The notes under the pieces are model-generated. The model had not been told where the DNA came from and searched no databases. It saw only the letters and a list, made by a program, of their open reading frames with translations. From contig WPIO01000001.1 in assembly GCA_009760855.2 (NCBI GenBank), forward strand, positions 12,219,501 to 12,283,500: DNA of 64,000 bases, read 5' to 3'. Below are positions 22,110 through 33,848 of this stretch, in pieces. Each line of letters opens with the position of its first letter. Within the stretch, counting starts at the first letter, position 1. Both the position numbers and the translations under genes were made by a program. The DNA is from Cristatella mucedo. Its lineage: Eukaryota; Bryozoa; Phylactolaemata; Cristatellidae.

Positions 22110-23790
22110 GCTGCCCGTGGAGGAAAGTGCGGGGAGTTTAGGAATTGTTCAATCGGTGAGTGGTGAGCCGGATGAGGAAGCATTTCGGAGAGTTGTTATG
22201 TTGGAGCGAGACAATGAAGGAACCTGAAAGTGAGTGACAACATGAGAATGACACGCTGTTTGACGAGGAGCCAGTTGAGGTAGTCGAGAAGTGGCAGAAT
22301 GTAGCACATGCGACTTTCACGATATACAGCCTGGCTGAAGAGTTTTGCAGTAGCTGTATACGTCTTATTGTGCAGACAGGAAGACCTGCATGTAGTGTGT
22401 GGCGCAGAAGACTAGAGTCGGGATGTCACGTATGCGCGGACCCACTTGGCTGAGCTATCTTTATCTAAGCAGGCCCAAATTTTTGCAACAGCGTGTAGCT
22501 GAGAGTAGGCAGACGAGACTTCGGAGCTTATGTGGACATCTAGCGATAGGTCGCTTTCGAACGGTACAGCCACGTGCTTGTAGAAGTTTCTGGGAGATAT
22601 TCTGACCGAGAACATTACGAAAATTGGGGTTTCCAATTTTAGAATAAGACCAAGTTATCCAGTAACTAGTAAGTTGGTTGTATTCAATTTGAGAAAGTTA
22701 GCTGCCATCCAAGAGCGAAAGTCGTCAACATATGCTCCATGGAAGTTCAGAGAGTTTGAATTATTGCGAGGCAGGAGGAGAAAAAGCTCAGATAGAGCTG
22801 CGTGTCATCTGCCTAAAAATGAAATCGTAGATTGTGCTTGAAGATTTCATCGGCAAGAGAGAGTATAAATTGGGAAAACGAGTTCACCGAGCACGCAGCC
22901 CCGGGGTAAGCATTACTTTAAAGCAGCGGTTCTCAACCTGTGGGTCGCGACCCCTTTGGGGGTCGAACGATCCTTTCACAGAGGTCGCCTAAGACCATCG
23001 GAAAACACGCATTTCCACATTCCGCACGTAATGATTGTATGGTTGAGGGTCGCCACAACATGATAAACAATATTAAAGGATCGAGGCTGTAGGAAGGTTG
23101 AGAACCGCTGCTTTAAAGGCTCTTCGGATTACCGCTGCGCATTGAAATCAAAGCTCTGAAATCTCCCGCTGAGATCTAACTTAAACTATTGCAGTGCAGC
23201 GAAATAAATGCCCAAGCGAGACAAGTAAAATAAGCTGAGAAACTTATCCTGACTCCGCATTTCTGGGAAGGTCGTTATACACTCGAAACAGCTCTGACTC
23301 TTTTGAGTTATTAGGTCTAAACAAAATCAGGCTGGAACTTATCGCATTTTACCGCGTATTTAACCGTGTTGCCCACTTTTTCCAAAATTTGGGGTCAGAG
23401 AATGGAGATGGGGACTTTTACATGGGAAGTTACTTTTTTGCTTTAATATTGCCATTCCTGATCCAGAGAATAGTGATAATGACGTGAGTGATTATTATGA
23501 GTCTTGATATTGTTAAGTTCATTCAGTAATTGAATAAAATACTTTTTCAAAAAATTGGTTCAAAAATTTGGGGGAGCTTAATGCACTAGAGGGACTTATG
23601 CACGGTAAAATACGGTACTTTCAAGGTTTGAATTTTTAATGTGAGAGTTTAAATAATCTTCCATTACTTGTTCCAGTCTCTTTGATAGGAACGGTAAAAG
23701 GGAGACTTGGTGAACTTTCGTAAGTTCTCGCGGTCGAGCATTGTCTTTTTAGTGAGTGTTCTAACAGCAGCCTTTTGAAGAATGCATGTA
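22110..23790 (-). mobile_element. strongly decayed LINE family A copy
   Basis: Minus-strand remnants follow the order of the family A pol ORF from the C-terminal domain (22200-22650) to RT (22660-23350, 23660-23760). Recognisable pieces include 'gggatgtcacgtatgc', 'gctgccatccaagagcg' and 'gtgtcatctgcctaaaaatg', the YADD region in eroded form. It is interrupted at 22916-23118 by a hAT element. The coding potential is destroyed. Confidence 0.65.
22924..23110. mobile_element. 187-bp hAT MITE resembling SPIN ('space invader')
   Basis: The element has 16-bp perfect terminal inverted repeats (cagcggttctcaacct at the left, its exact complement at the right) and is flanked on both sides by the 8-bp duplication CTTTAAAG (22916-22923 and 23111-23118), the hallmark of hAT transposition. 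Internal words such as 'gtgggtcgcgacccctttgg', 'ggtcgcctaagaccatcgg' and 'gagggtcgccacaacatg' match what I know of SPIN non-autonomous elements, known for horizontal transfer among animals. No transposase is encoded. Confidence 0.92.
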
Positions 23791-25145
23791 CAAAACTTCA
23801 GACTGGCGTATTTGTAATGCTATTTATTTAGGGTAAAAGCAAATCCATTCCTCCCTGAAGGAGAACAGTAGGCTTGGAGTCTAAAAGTAGCCTTCTATTA
23901 CTGGTTGGTGAAAGTCGAGATGAGGTCAGTAGTGGCACGCTATACATAAGTAATATTTTTGTTATTGTTATTATTTTTACTATCGAGCTGAACAGTCGCT
24001 AGCGTACCTTGAAACATTGGAGCTGCTTTCGAGACTCTCCATGCTTCCATACACTAACCGAGACTCATCAGTATTTGGTCACGCTGCTTTGAGTTCTATC
24101 TCAAGCCAGCCCTGTGCTTCGTACGTAAGACGTGATCTCGGAGCCGCAACACGAGTTCGCAAAAAATGAAGTCATTATGCGTTATTGTATCGCCAAGGAA
24201 AAGAAAGAATTCGTCTTTCCGTTCTTAGCAGTGATCAGATGACATTCGGCACACCAGCCGGTCAAGTTCTAGTAACTTGGGGATTTCTGCAAGCACACCC
24301 CTAACTCTTTTCGACCGTACGTGTAGGTCATTGATGATTTGCCTAGCACTTTACCGCTTGAGGCTCGATGAAAATTCCTGCTGATACGGCTCACGGAAAA
24401 TTATTAAGGTGTCTCGTCACCCAGCTGACGGTTGTGGAGGATCCGATATAGAACTGTTCGATATGTGCTTGTATCCAGGCGAGGTTCGGCTGGGACGGCT
24501 GAAGTGCGATAAGGGTCACTGACCGAGCCAGGGCCTGACCTTTGAGCCGCTTGCCTTGATGTGCAGTGACGCCTCTTAATCTGGTTTTCTGGGACCGGAC
24601 GTTCATCGGTGGAGACTTGGGATCTGGCGCTCTTGAGTCGCTCAGCACACATCGTGCGGACGGGTGGCTGGCACTCGCCGACGATGCGCCGCCCACAGAA
24701 TGCCACCATGACCCAGTGCCCGAGCGGCGTTGCTGAAGATAGCGCTCTGGCTATTATGCCTTGAAGATTCCGCGTTCCCCTATAGCATGTTGTTCGTAGC
24801 TCCCCCTTCGTGAGCTGGAGCCCCCGGCGAGTTGAGATGTGCCGCGCTAGTGAGTCTCCCCCCCCCCGTTACGGCAGCCAATGTCGTACCAATGTCGTCT
24901 TGGTTGGTACTTGTGAGGATTGCTGCCCGCCTCCAAGATTGTTTTCGTCCAGATTGGCTTCGTTGTTTCCCACGTCCTATAATAGTTCCCCTACTCCCAG
25001 CCTAATGTACCTAGGGCATCCAATAGTACTGTTTAGTTCCCCTGTTATTGCTGGCGAATGACATGTTGCTATAAAGATGTTTAATCGAACTACCGCTCGT
25101 CCTGCGCAAGCCGAGCGACAGCGACATGGCTTAGCCGGGACAGTT
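23791..25145. other. no gene recognised; possible LTR-like sequence near the end
   Basis: A minus-strand frame at 24709-24404 has no recognised domain. The segment ending near 25142 ('gccgggaca' followed by 'gtttggtgctgg') has the form of an LTR end followed by a primer-binding site starting TGG, but no second LTR or pol gene was seen. Confidence 0.25.
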
Positions 25146-25148
25146 TGG

Positions 25149-25194
25149 TGCTGGGCGGGAGGTATCATACTCCCCTAGTTTCGTTAACATATTA

Positions 25195-25255
<61 letters not shown>

Positions 25256-25297
25256 ATATGCAAACTAGGGGAGTATGATACCTCCCGCCCAGCACCT
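25149..25297. repeat. long palindrome with (AT)n core
   Basis: The left arm 25149-25181 ('ggtgctgggcgggaggtatc', then 'atactcccctagttt') is repeated as its exact complement at about 25263-25297. The centre is about 55 bp of pure AT (25198-25251). Each arm also contains the near-palindrome GGGAGGTATCATACTCCC. The whole can form a hairpin or cruciform. Confidence 0.9.
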
Positions 25298-25618
25298 CTG
25301 TTATATATATATATGCACACGTGCACTCTGTTCAGAAATTCACGTCGCATCCTCAGAACCAACCGCTGTCTCCTGGGAATGTTAAGAATCTAAAATTAAC
25401 AGGACCACTTAAAGAGCGTGAAATCAATAGCACAGGGCTAATCTTAAGTGAAAATGCAATGCATCCCGGCAACTTGCAATGTCCACAGCAGAAAATACTC
25501 TCCGAAAATAACATAACCCCTTGAATTAAGCACCACCAAGGAGATCGGGGGCGTTTCATTAGTTATAACTACTTCGATGGACATAAAGTGTGGGGGACAA
25601 GAGACATGTCGTTGTGTA

Positions 25619-26277
25619 CAGTCGACCCTCGTTTGTCGCGGTTAACCGTTCCAGACTCTACCGCGATAGGTGAATTTCCGCGAAGTAGGATTCTTAATTT
25701 ATAAATCGAATATTTTCGTAGTTAGAGTATAGAAGACCTGTTTATGACCCTCTAAATACGGTTTATAACGTTATTAGAGCCCTACGGACGTGAAATAACA
25801 CCCCTCTATCACCATTACACTTGTATTACCAAATATATTAGACAAATATGAAAAAATAAGACATTAGACTTTACAAATATCGTATCGTTATTATTGTAAA
25901 TTTAATAGCACGCGCACAATTCTTAGGCACAAATACCAAGCTATAAAAATGGTGCGTTTTGGGATGAAGCCATTAAGATGAAGAGATGTACAGCACAGCA
26001 AAGAAGAGCAAGGTTACTGCTCCTCTGAAGGCCCGACTTCAGTAGGATCTTCAGGTGGTGCAGTATCTTCAACAGGTGCGTCGTCGTATTCTTCCGCGTT
26101 CCGTACGCACAGTAATTTTAATTTTAATTGCAATACAGGGGTGTGTAATTGACTGTAATTGCACGCTGTATCATTTTCACTGTTTCGATCAACTTTTAAT
26201 GAATACATAAGTATTTCAAAAAACTGCGATAGAGTGAAGCCGCGAAAGTCGAAGCGCGAAGTAGCGAGGGACGACTG
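25619..26277. mobile_element. 659-bp pogo/Tigger-like DNA transposon remnant
   Basis: The terminal inverted repeats start CAGTCGACCCTCG on the left and end CGAGGGACGACTG on the right, with TA at both outer edges (25617-25618 and 26278-26279), as in the Tc1/mariner superfamily. The subterminal 'tcgcggttaacc' and 'gcgaagtagcg' words suit the pogo/Tigger branch. On the minus strand at about 26100-26014 a frame ends in an acidic-proline tail (EDTAPPEDPTEVGPSEEQ, stop) that resembles a Tigger transposase C-terminus. The rest of the transposase is missing, so this is a deletion derivative. Confidence 0.85.
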
Positions 26278-26279
26278 TA

Positions 26280-26722
26280 TAGTGGCTACGTTTTGAGGTG
26301 CATACCATTGGTCAGTTATATCGGAAACAGGAACCCAAATTACACTTCCGGGTTGAAGTCTTAACGTAGAAATATCTTGGAGATTTAGCATACGTTCCTA
26401 GTGACTTTTAATGTTACGGTGCTACCGATTTCATCGCACTGAATTCAAGAACAATGTTATTACACATTCCAATTTCTCGCGGTCACCTTTTGTGATCGGA
26501 GATACCACTTGAGTCGTCTTGATGATCGAGCCTTCGATATACCATAACTAAGCTAAATTAACGCATTTCAACATCCGTAGCTACGCAAGACTTGGTTAGA
26601 AAATGCTGCTGAATACTGTAAAATAAACGATTCAGTTATTCTTCGCATCTTATGCCCACCTCAAACCTAAACCACTAAGGCATGCCTTGGGCTTCTGCAA
26701 TGCCCCGCGATCATGGTTGCAT
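26280..26722. other. no gene recognised
   Basis: The minus-strand open frame that starts at 26391 runs into the transposon and has no recognised domain outside it. Confidence 0.4.
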
Positions 26723-26724
26723 GA

Positions 26725-27440
26725 GCTTAGCAGGTGAATCTCGATTAAGAACTACGAGGCTGGCCGCTGACTTTGAACTGAGAACCACTCATGAAATAGC
26801 CACGATAAGCCGAGGGTTATGAGCAGCGAGATTTATGATTATGTAGACTATTGACCGCTGCATCGCGGACAGCCTGCCACTGCCGAACCTAGCTGTCGAC
26901 CTCGGTACAACGGTTCTGATCGTAGCCATCGACATTCCGGATGACAACGAGGATGCTCTCGAGAAAGCTGCAGACCGCCAAATCATGCAGACAGCCAAGT
27001 AAGAATCGAAAACGACTTTCGGGCGCAAGCGCTGAGAATAGCAGTTTGCTGCCTTTCGTTGTGGGCGAAACGGGGTCTCGGAGCTTTGCGAATGAAAGCT
27101 GCCCCCTATACTCGGCGCCCTATACTCGAAACCCTTCGAGTGCCTTGGAGAAATTGGAGGCTCTTCAGAAAGATGCGCGTCAGTGATGCAATTAGGAACA
27201 GCACAGTGGCGTCAAGGAAATTCTCCTACGGTAAAAGCGACCTTACCGCCATTTGGCAAGCCACCGCCGAGCCCGAGGAGGAGGACTTCCTAATACCCGT
27301 GACTCTGTGAACATTATATACAACAGTTTTGCAATTACTATAACTGAGCTCGAGCTAGTGTAACCTAGTAAACGAGTCTGTCTGAAGTCGCCTGTCGTAT
27401 CTGCCGTAATATACAAGGAGTTATTTTCGCTTTTTTATAG
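26725..27440 (+). repeat. dispersed repeat D, copy 2 (uninterrupted)
   Basis: The left end (to about 26850) and right end (27345-27440) match the two parts of copy 1 that flank LINE copy 1. The 500-bp centre is not present in copy 1, which is therefore internally deleted. Open frames in the centre (26941-27186; 27059-27310) show no known domain. Confidence 0.6.
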
Positions 27441-27950
27441 TAGGGTATTTCTGTTAGGTCCACCTGCATGATACAGAGCCCTGGGCCGTTACCGTTAGCG
27501 TATTGCGAGCTTCAGATCTTTACATATTGCATGTGTTATGATTCTACGCGAACTAGTAAGGGTCGTAAGGTCATAGAACCTCGGTATTCTTGCCTAGTTA
27601 TCCTAGTGATGTGGAAAACACTTATTTTCAGTCTTATGCTTCACACTGCTTAAGGAAATATATTGAAGCACCTTTGATCAGAAATAATAATTTTCGTGAG
27701 CCAATTTACAAATGAAGTCAGAAGCAAGAGCAATTTCGAAGTCATTAGAAGTACATCTAAGGCCTTCAAATATTTTGATTTCAAACTGCAAGTGAACTTT
27801 GGTTTACAGCTTGCGGTAGCCAGTGATTGACATAAATCTCAACATCGAACCACTTCTATAGATTACTGTTTCTTGTCACCCACACACCAGCACCCAACGA
27901 TGTGGCACTGTCCCAGAATTCCCCATTTTCTTGACGGTGTTTAATTCGGA
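27441..27950. other. no gene recognised
   Basis: AT-rich sequence with only very short frames. Confidence 0.4.
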
Positions 27951-28195
27951 GTTTCCGTTGATCCATACTGGATCCCTACAAGTGTCAAATCGACTTCAAA
28001 ATGATCCTCTGTATAGTTTACAAATCACACAACTCACTTGCACGGCTTATCTATTCGACCTCCTTGCTCCTTAAGAGTGCTCTCGAACCGCACATCCGCT
28101 CCTCAGCTTCCCATCATCCGGCCGTCCATCGCAGTGAATCGAAATCTTTGGGTGATCGGGCATTCACATCTGTAGATTAATAATGCTCTCCCAAA
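27951..28195 (+). mobile_element. relic of another CR1-type LINE (pol C-terminus)
   Basis: The plus-strand translation contains a recognisable but broken CR1 C-terminal pattern: 'W-I-P-T-S-V-K' followed by 'IDFKMI', then a run ending 'ESKSLGDRAFTS', equivalent to the HWLPV-IDFKVL and KSFGDRAFSS motifs of family A. It is much more divergent than family A and may belong to a different lineage. Confidence 0.5.
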
Positions 28196-28510
28196 ACGTA
28201 CGTACGGTGAAGCAGGCAGAACACCAAAGCTGGCTCACGAGAGCGTGTAGTTCCGTAGGCACCTGCAGCGCTCCCCAAACACAACTGTTCTCTCCTAGGC
28301 CGACGTTCTCCCTTCTTGATTTCCTCCCAGCCACAGCTCATCCCATAGGTTAGCGGGAGGACAAAGCCGGCCTGTGTCGCATCAGAGACGGACCGCAGCT
28401 GTGCACCTGCCCGTCCCGACGATGCTCCCAAGCTCAAGCTGTTCACCGGAGGTTTAGCAGAGGAGCAGCACCGGCCTGCATATAATCTAAAACATCTAGA
28501 ACTAACTAAC

Positions 28511-28512
<2 letters not shown>

Positions 28513-28558
<46 letters not shown>
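28513..28558. repeat. (TA)n microsatellite
   Basis: About 23 TA units. Confidence 0.95.
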
Positions 28559-28560
<2 letters not shown>

Positions 28561-28914
28561 GTAACTAAAACATCGTATGCACCGAAAGACAAGCTTCCAA
28601 CTTCGGTCACTATCTGCAAAGACCTTGCATCATTTTAGTGTCTGCTATAGACGCACCTGTTCCGCTTAGCTTTCCCTTGGCACCGGTTAACTTGTCGTTT
28701 TTATTCCCGTTTAGTATGCGTGCTAAATTATGCATTATTAACCGCACTTTGTCTGCTAGAGGGCCTACTGACCGATGGTCCCCAGTGTCTTCTTGTGTGC
28801 TTTAGAATTCTGGCCTAAGCAAAGTCCTTATTGTTTTGAAACCTGCCTAAGCATAATCCGGTTTAGTTCATACAATCCGCGGTTTTATTATTCAACAGTG
28901 AATTTCAAAGTTCC

Positions 28915-29210
28915 AGGATAGAGATCTGGTTTTCTTAGGGCGCTATAAAAAGATCTATTATAATTGTTACTAGTATTAGTTCTTATTTAAGGCGATGGGC
29001 ATTGCAGATTGCAAGAATATCTTGGTTTTTACTCATGCATTAGTACCGTTTTACCATTAGAAAGTTAAAATATAAATCCGCGGGCAACATCTGGGATTGC
29101 AGCATGACTTTTTGGACGGATTACAAATATGTCCGTCCGTAAATTGCATAGAAAGAGATTGATTTCTCTGAGCGCGGTATATTAAATGTATTACTATTAT
29201 TGCAGTAATC
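28915..29210 (+). mobile_element. two decayed LINE family A 3' tails
   Basis: Short remnants at about 28915-28980 ('agggcgctataaaaagatc', then ATTATAATT) and 29143-29210 ('gcatagaaagagattgattt', 'ctctgagcgcggtat', TATTATT). Each retains only the terminal UTR. Confidence 0.55.
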
Positions 29211-29524
29211 AGTCTAGTACATTTACCCCTCCAGAAGAAATTGAGGAGTTAAGAAAAATTTTGGGAAGCTTCAGGCATCGATGAATGGTTGCAGCTGCCA
29301 CTTTCACGGCAAGTGGAATGAACCGCTTTGATAATTCAGAGCTAAGTGAGATAAGAATCGTTGCTTCGCGTGGTGGGTTAGCCTAGATTCTGATTTAAAC
29401 ATTGGGCGTCTCCGATGGTTCTGTTAATTAAGCAGTGTTCTCATTATCCACTTTATCATATTGTTCGAAGCATGATTGTCGCCGCTCATCTCACAAGAGC
29501 TTTGCAGAATTAGCCCACATTTGT

Positions 29525-31310
29525 CTAAACCATCTCCTCAACCGTTCCCAGGTTAGCTCCTTACCTGATGATCCTTGTGATGATCTAGCCGATCGCTTCT
29601 CTCGATTCTTTGTGCAGAAGATAGACAAAATCAGGGAATCCATCCCTGCGATGACAACCTCCCCATTAGAATGCTGTTCCTCGGTTCCTGGCTGCGCCTC
29701 AATGTCTGCATTTAAACAGGTCACCAGTGACATAGTCCTAAAGCTCGTATCTCAATCAAAGAAGACAACAAGTCCACTGGACCCTATTCCCACTGTCCTG
29801 CTCCTACGTTGCATTGATCTGCTGCTGCCATGCATAACCAACATCATTAATATGTCATTAGCCTCAGGTCAGGTCCCAGCACCTTTCAAAAAAGCTGTAG
29901 TCAGGCCACTTCTCAAGAAAGCTACACTAGACCAAGAGAACTTAAGCAACTACCGCCCAGTCTCCCTTCTACCATTCCTATCAAAGACACTGGAACGGGT
30001 CGCGGCAGACCAGCGAACTCGTATATCGAAACCTCACACCTTGCTAGTAAGTTCCAGTCTGGCTTTAGAGCTAATCACTCCACAGTGTCGGCATTGCTTC
30101 GGGTATACAACGACCTACTTAGGAATGCAGACATGGGTAGAGTGTCTCTTCTTGTTTTGCTCGATCTTTCGGCAGCTTTTGATACCATCGATCACAAAGT
30201 ACTTCTAGAGCGCCTCTCATCTCGCCTGGGCATCACTGGCACTGCTCTGCAGTGGTTCAGGTCCTATCTCAGTGGGAGACTCCAGAGTGTTGACGCGAAT
30301 GGACAAAGATCATCTGAAGTACCTCTAAAATATGGAGTACCTCAGGGCTCTGTGCTAGGTCCGGTCCTTTTCACCGTTTATACTCTCCCTCTCGCTGATG
30401 TGATTGCCAAGCACAATCTAGGCTTTCACTTCTATGCGGATGACACTCAGTTGTACCTTTGCTTTGATCCCTCCCAGCCTTCGAGCACCTCAAATTCTCT
30501 CAACTCACTTGCTGCATGCATTGATGACATCCGATCATGGATGGCAGCAAATTTTCTAAAACTAAACGATGATAAAACTAACTTACTAGTTATGGGCAAA
30601 CCTAGTGTTATTCAGAAATTGGAAAGGCTGACTTTCAAAATTGGCTCTGCCAGCATATCTCCAGTTGCATCAGCTCGAAATCTAGGTGTCATATTCCAAA
30701 GCGACCTCTCGTTAGACGACCACATCAGCTCCACAGTATCAGCTCCACAGTCAAATCAGCCTATTTTCAGCTTCATAACATTGCTAAAATTAGGGCTTGT
30801 TTAGATAAGGATACCACGTCCAAGTTGGTCTATGCATTCGTGACATCTCGTCTCGACTTCTGCAACTCACTGCTTACTGGCCTACCAGCATGTGCGATCA
30901 GGCGATTGCAGCTGGTGCAAAACTCTGCAGCTAGGCTTGTCTGTCGTGAGCGTCGCAGTTGCCACATTACTCCACTTCTCGCCGACCTGCACTGGTTACC
31001 AGTCAAGCAACGGATTGACTTCAAGGTTTTGTCGCTCACTTTTAGGTCTCTTCATTCTATGGCTCCAGCCTATCTTTCAGAGATACTACCCCATCAGGCA
31101 AAGCATCGTACCACTCGCTTTTCGGAATCCAACAGTCTAGAAATATCTCGTACAAACCTTAAATCCTTTGGAGACCGTGCATTTAGCTCGTATGCTCCCA
31201 CAGCCTGGAACTCCCTCCCGACCTGCATCAGAACATCCCCTGACCTGACCACATTTAAAAGAAACTTAAAAACATACCTATTTAGGACAGCATTTAGTGG
31301 GTCCTTGTGA
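29525..31310 (+). pseudogene. pol ORF of LINE copy 3, broken by two frameshifts
   Basis: The RT segment (to about 30016) is shifted at 'gcagaccagcgaactcg', where bases are lost relative to copy 1. The frame resumes at about 30085 through LLDLSAAFD, GVPQGSVLGP and FYADDTQLYL (catalytic residues at about 30430-30458) and continues across the LNDDKTNLL and MGKPSV region. A 13-14-base duplication of 'atcagctccacag' near 30738 causes the second shift, after which the C-terminal domain runs to 31310. YADD is intact but the protein cannot be made whole. Confidence 0.88.
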
Positions 31311-31552
31311 TTCTTCCTCGATGTGCTTATGCGTGCTGACACTGTTCATGCTGCCACTAACCACATTTGCATGCTGACCCAGTGCATGTAACCCCTAACC
31401 ATGTTATTCATTTTGTTTGTTTTTCAAGCATGATTTTACTTACTATTCTATTGCGTATCACTTTGCAGCAAATGTAAAGCGCCTAGAAAGAGATTAAGTT
31501 CTCTGAGGGCGCTTTATCAAGTGCAATATTATTATTATTATTATTATTATTA
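29525..31552 (+). mobile_element. LINE family A, copy 3
   Basis: A plus-strand, 5'-truncated copy of about 2.0 kb. It starts inside the linker region ('HLLNRSQVSSLPDDPCDDLADRF'), continues through RT and C-terminal domain, and ends with the family 3' UTR and an ATT run at 31529-31552. It lacks both the two-base deletion and the shift shared by copies 1 and 2 and so represents a different, less damaged source lineage. Confidence 0.93.
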
Positions 31553-33105
31553 TAAACCATTTTCATGAAGTGACTAAATGAGTAATGGAGGTTGGGAACT
31601 ACAGCTTCATAAATTTGATGCAATATGATTATCATTAATATGCCTTCAAAATTATTTTTAATCCGGTTAACAAATAAGAGCAAATGTTAACTATTGTGCC
31701 AGACTGGTAGCGGGATTTTCCGTTACGTCATCATACTCGGCCATGTTGTGACGTCATTTGTCCGAGCATTCTTGCCAGGCCGGCCGTCGGTTGCTCAGAA
31801 CCCCTTTATCGCTGCAGTCGGTAAGTTTGTGTTGAACACAGCAGAGTATAATGCAGTAGTTGCTGAAATTGGTCAGCGTCTGTATATATAATCAGAATTT
31901 TGCTGCCACGCAGTGCCCAGGAGTCAGCGTCTGCGTTTCCGTTACTAGGTCAGTAGCCCGATTTGCTGGCCTGCGGCACCGCAGTCCTTGTATTTCTTTT
32001 ACTTACCATGCCACCAAAGCGGAAATTTCGTGCGCTTTTTCCGTCCGCATGCTAATGATTCCCGAAAGGAGTAACCGCATCGCATGCCCTTTTCCAGGGC
32101 ACGCGTGGCTTGCGGGCGTCCTTCGGCCGCCGCAGTAGCTGTCTCATTTGACCGTCTCCTTATAGCGTGCGATCGATTTTTCTCTAATGAATAGAGCTTT
32201 TGGATCGAGTTGCGTGGTTATCGCGTATATTATTTCTCTCTCGGCGGCCCGCGTAGTCACGACAGCGCGACCAGCACGCTTGCTGAGACCGTGGCAATAG
32301 GGTCGACGCCAAGAGGTCGTAGCGGTCGCGGTAAGGCGACGGCGGGCGAAGAGGAGCGAATAGGGACGGCGCGGGGCTTGTACCACAACGGTTAGACACC
32401 TAGTGCCTGTGGGCGCCGGCGAGACTCCTTCTGTCGCATCCTGTCTCCCTTTGTTAAGCCGCGCTTGCACGGCGAGTCTTGGTTTTCGTTCTGCTTCCGT
32501 CCGGCTTGAGTCTTTGGCGCGTACCCACCAGGACTGGGGGGGGGGAGGAGGGTGCCGGTCCAAGGCTGGACGAAGACTCGGAAGCTAAACGCGCGGCTCT
32601 GCTTCTTGGCCAAGACCCAGGCAAGACCGAACAAACGGCCAATGAAGCAGGCGCCCGGCCGTCAACGGCACGGTGGTACCTGTTTCATTGCTTGGAAAAG
32701 TGCCGCGGCGGACAGCTCAATCGTCGAAACGTTTCGTGAGAGTCCCTGTTTATGGGACACTACAAGGTTGTCATGTAAGAATCAATTAGTGAGGGGTGGC
32801 GATAAATGTAAAATCTGGAAAGTTACAATTTACCTCAAGTAATGAAAGCAATTTCCCCACGATCTCTCTGGGGGGGGGGAGTGCTAATAAAAAGCGAGAC
32901 TTAAGAGGAAAACTGTCCGTATAAACTTGCTTCAAGAGGAAAGACCAAAGCGGGACTCACTTTCTAAACGCGGCTTTAGCCGTGCAGGCATGTTGGTTGA
33001 CTCTAACTCGCCGGTACATTGAAAATAGTATGGAAAATACTATCGATCGCTATATCGCGCACAACAAACTGGAGCCTGAGCAGAACTCGCTGGTAAAAGG
33101 GGTTA
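31553..33105. other. no gene recognised; CpG-rich stretch at 31.7-32.7 kb
   Basis: Many short overlapping frames on both strands without recognised domains. A direct repeat of about 100 bp with moderate divergence occurs at 32932-33030 and 33241-33345 (words 'gaaagaccaaagcgggactc' versus 'ggaagaccgaagcagggctc'), separated by a LINE tail. Confidence 0.4.
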
Positions 33106-33186
33106 AGAATAATTATAATCATCAAACGTGTATATAGTGCCCCTAAAGAACCAAAGGCTCTTCCAGATGCTTTACACATGCTGAAA
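33106..33186 (-). mobile_element. decayed LINE family A 3' tail
   Basis: Reverse-complement remnant ('tatatagtgcccctaaagaa', 'ggctcttccagatgcttta'). It separates the two halves of a direct repeat. Confidence 0.5.
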
Positions 33187-33782
33187 AAAGTATCAAGTGG
33201 GTTAGTCCTAACATGCAGAATGGAAACTAACCGTTTGAACTTCCTGCAAGGAGGAAGACCGAAGCAGGGCTCACTTTCCAAGTGTACGTGGCTTTAGTCT
33301 CTCTGGCGTTGTAGTTGGCTCTAATATCACTTGTGCATTGAAACTCGTGTGGATCGTTCAGGGTTAATAATAATAACAATAAAAGGTTAAATACCGCCTT
33401 GGTCTGTAACCACAAAGACTGTGTTAGCGTTACGCAGGGGAGTAAAGCGCTCTCAAAGCCGACGCATTCGCTAGCCAGCAGACTTCATCTCAAGAGGGTT
33501 AATCATTAGTGTGTGCCAGCCACTTCGTATTGCTTAGGGTTTCAGCCAGCAATGCCGGTTTGCCTACTCCCAATTAACCTCTCTGTAATACGGTACACGT
33601 TGCCTTCAAATGCATTCCATTCTAACGGAAAATGCATCCACTCATCTTGATGTGGTCGTTTTGCTGGGTGTGAAGCCAGCTACCTTTCCCACTCACCCCG
33701 GTTGGAGCATATTCAAGGTCCTAGCTATTTAATACATTAGTAGCTCTCAGACGCAGACTCAGCACCCGATTGCTTCCTTCCC

Positions 33783-33848
33783 TGCGTATAAAGTGCTTAG
33801 AAAGAGATTATGTTATAATAGGTGGCTTTACAAATTTAATATTATTGT
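33783..33848 (+). mobile_element. decayed LINE family A 3' tail
   Basis: 'aaagtgcttagaaagagatt', 'ggtggctttacaaattt' and a short ATTATT end. Confidence 0.55.

Noticed and set aside
24404-24709. Minus-strand 101-codon ORF possibly of gag or pol origin
   Set aside because: No zinc knuckle, protease, RT or integrase motif is visible, and a second LTR could not be found.
32010-32056. ATG with MPPKRKF, resembling the start of a pogo-type transposase
   Set aside because: The frame closes after about 15 codons and no terminal repeats or downstream transposase were seen.
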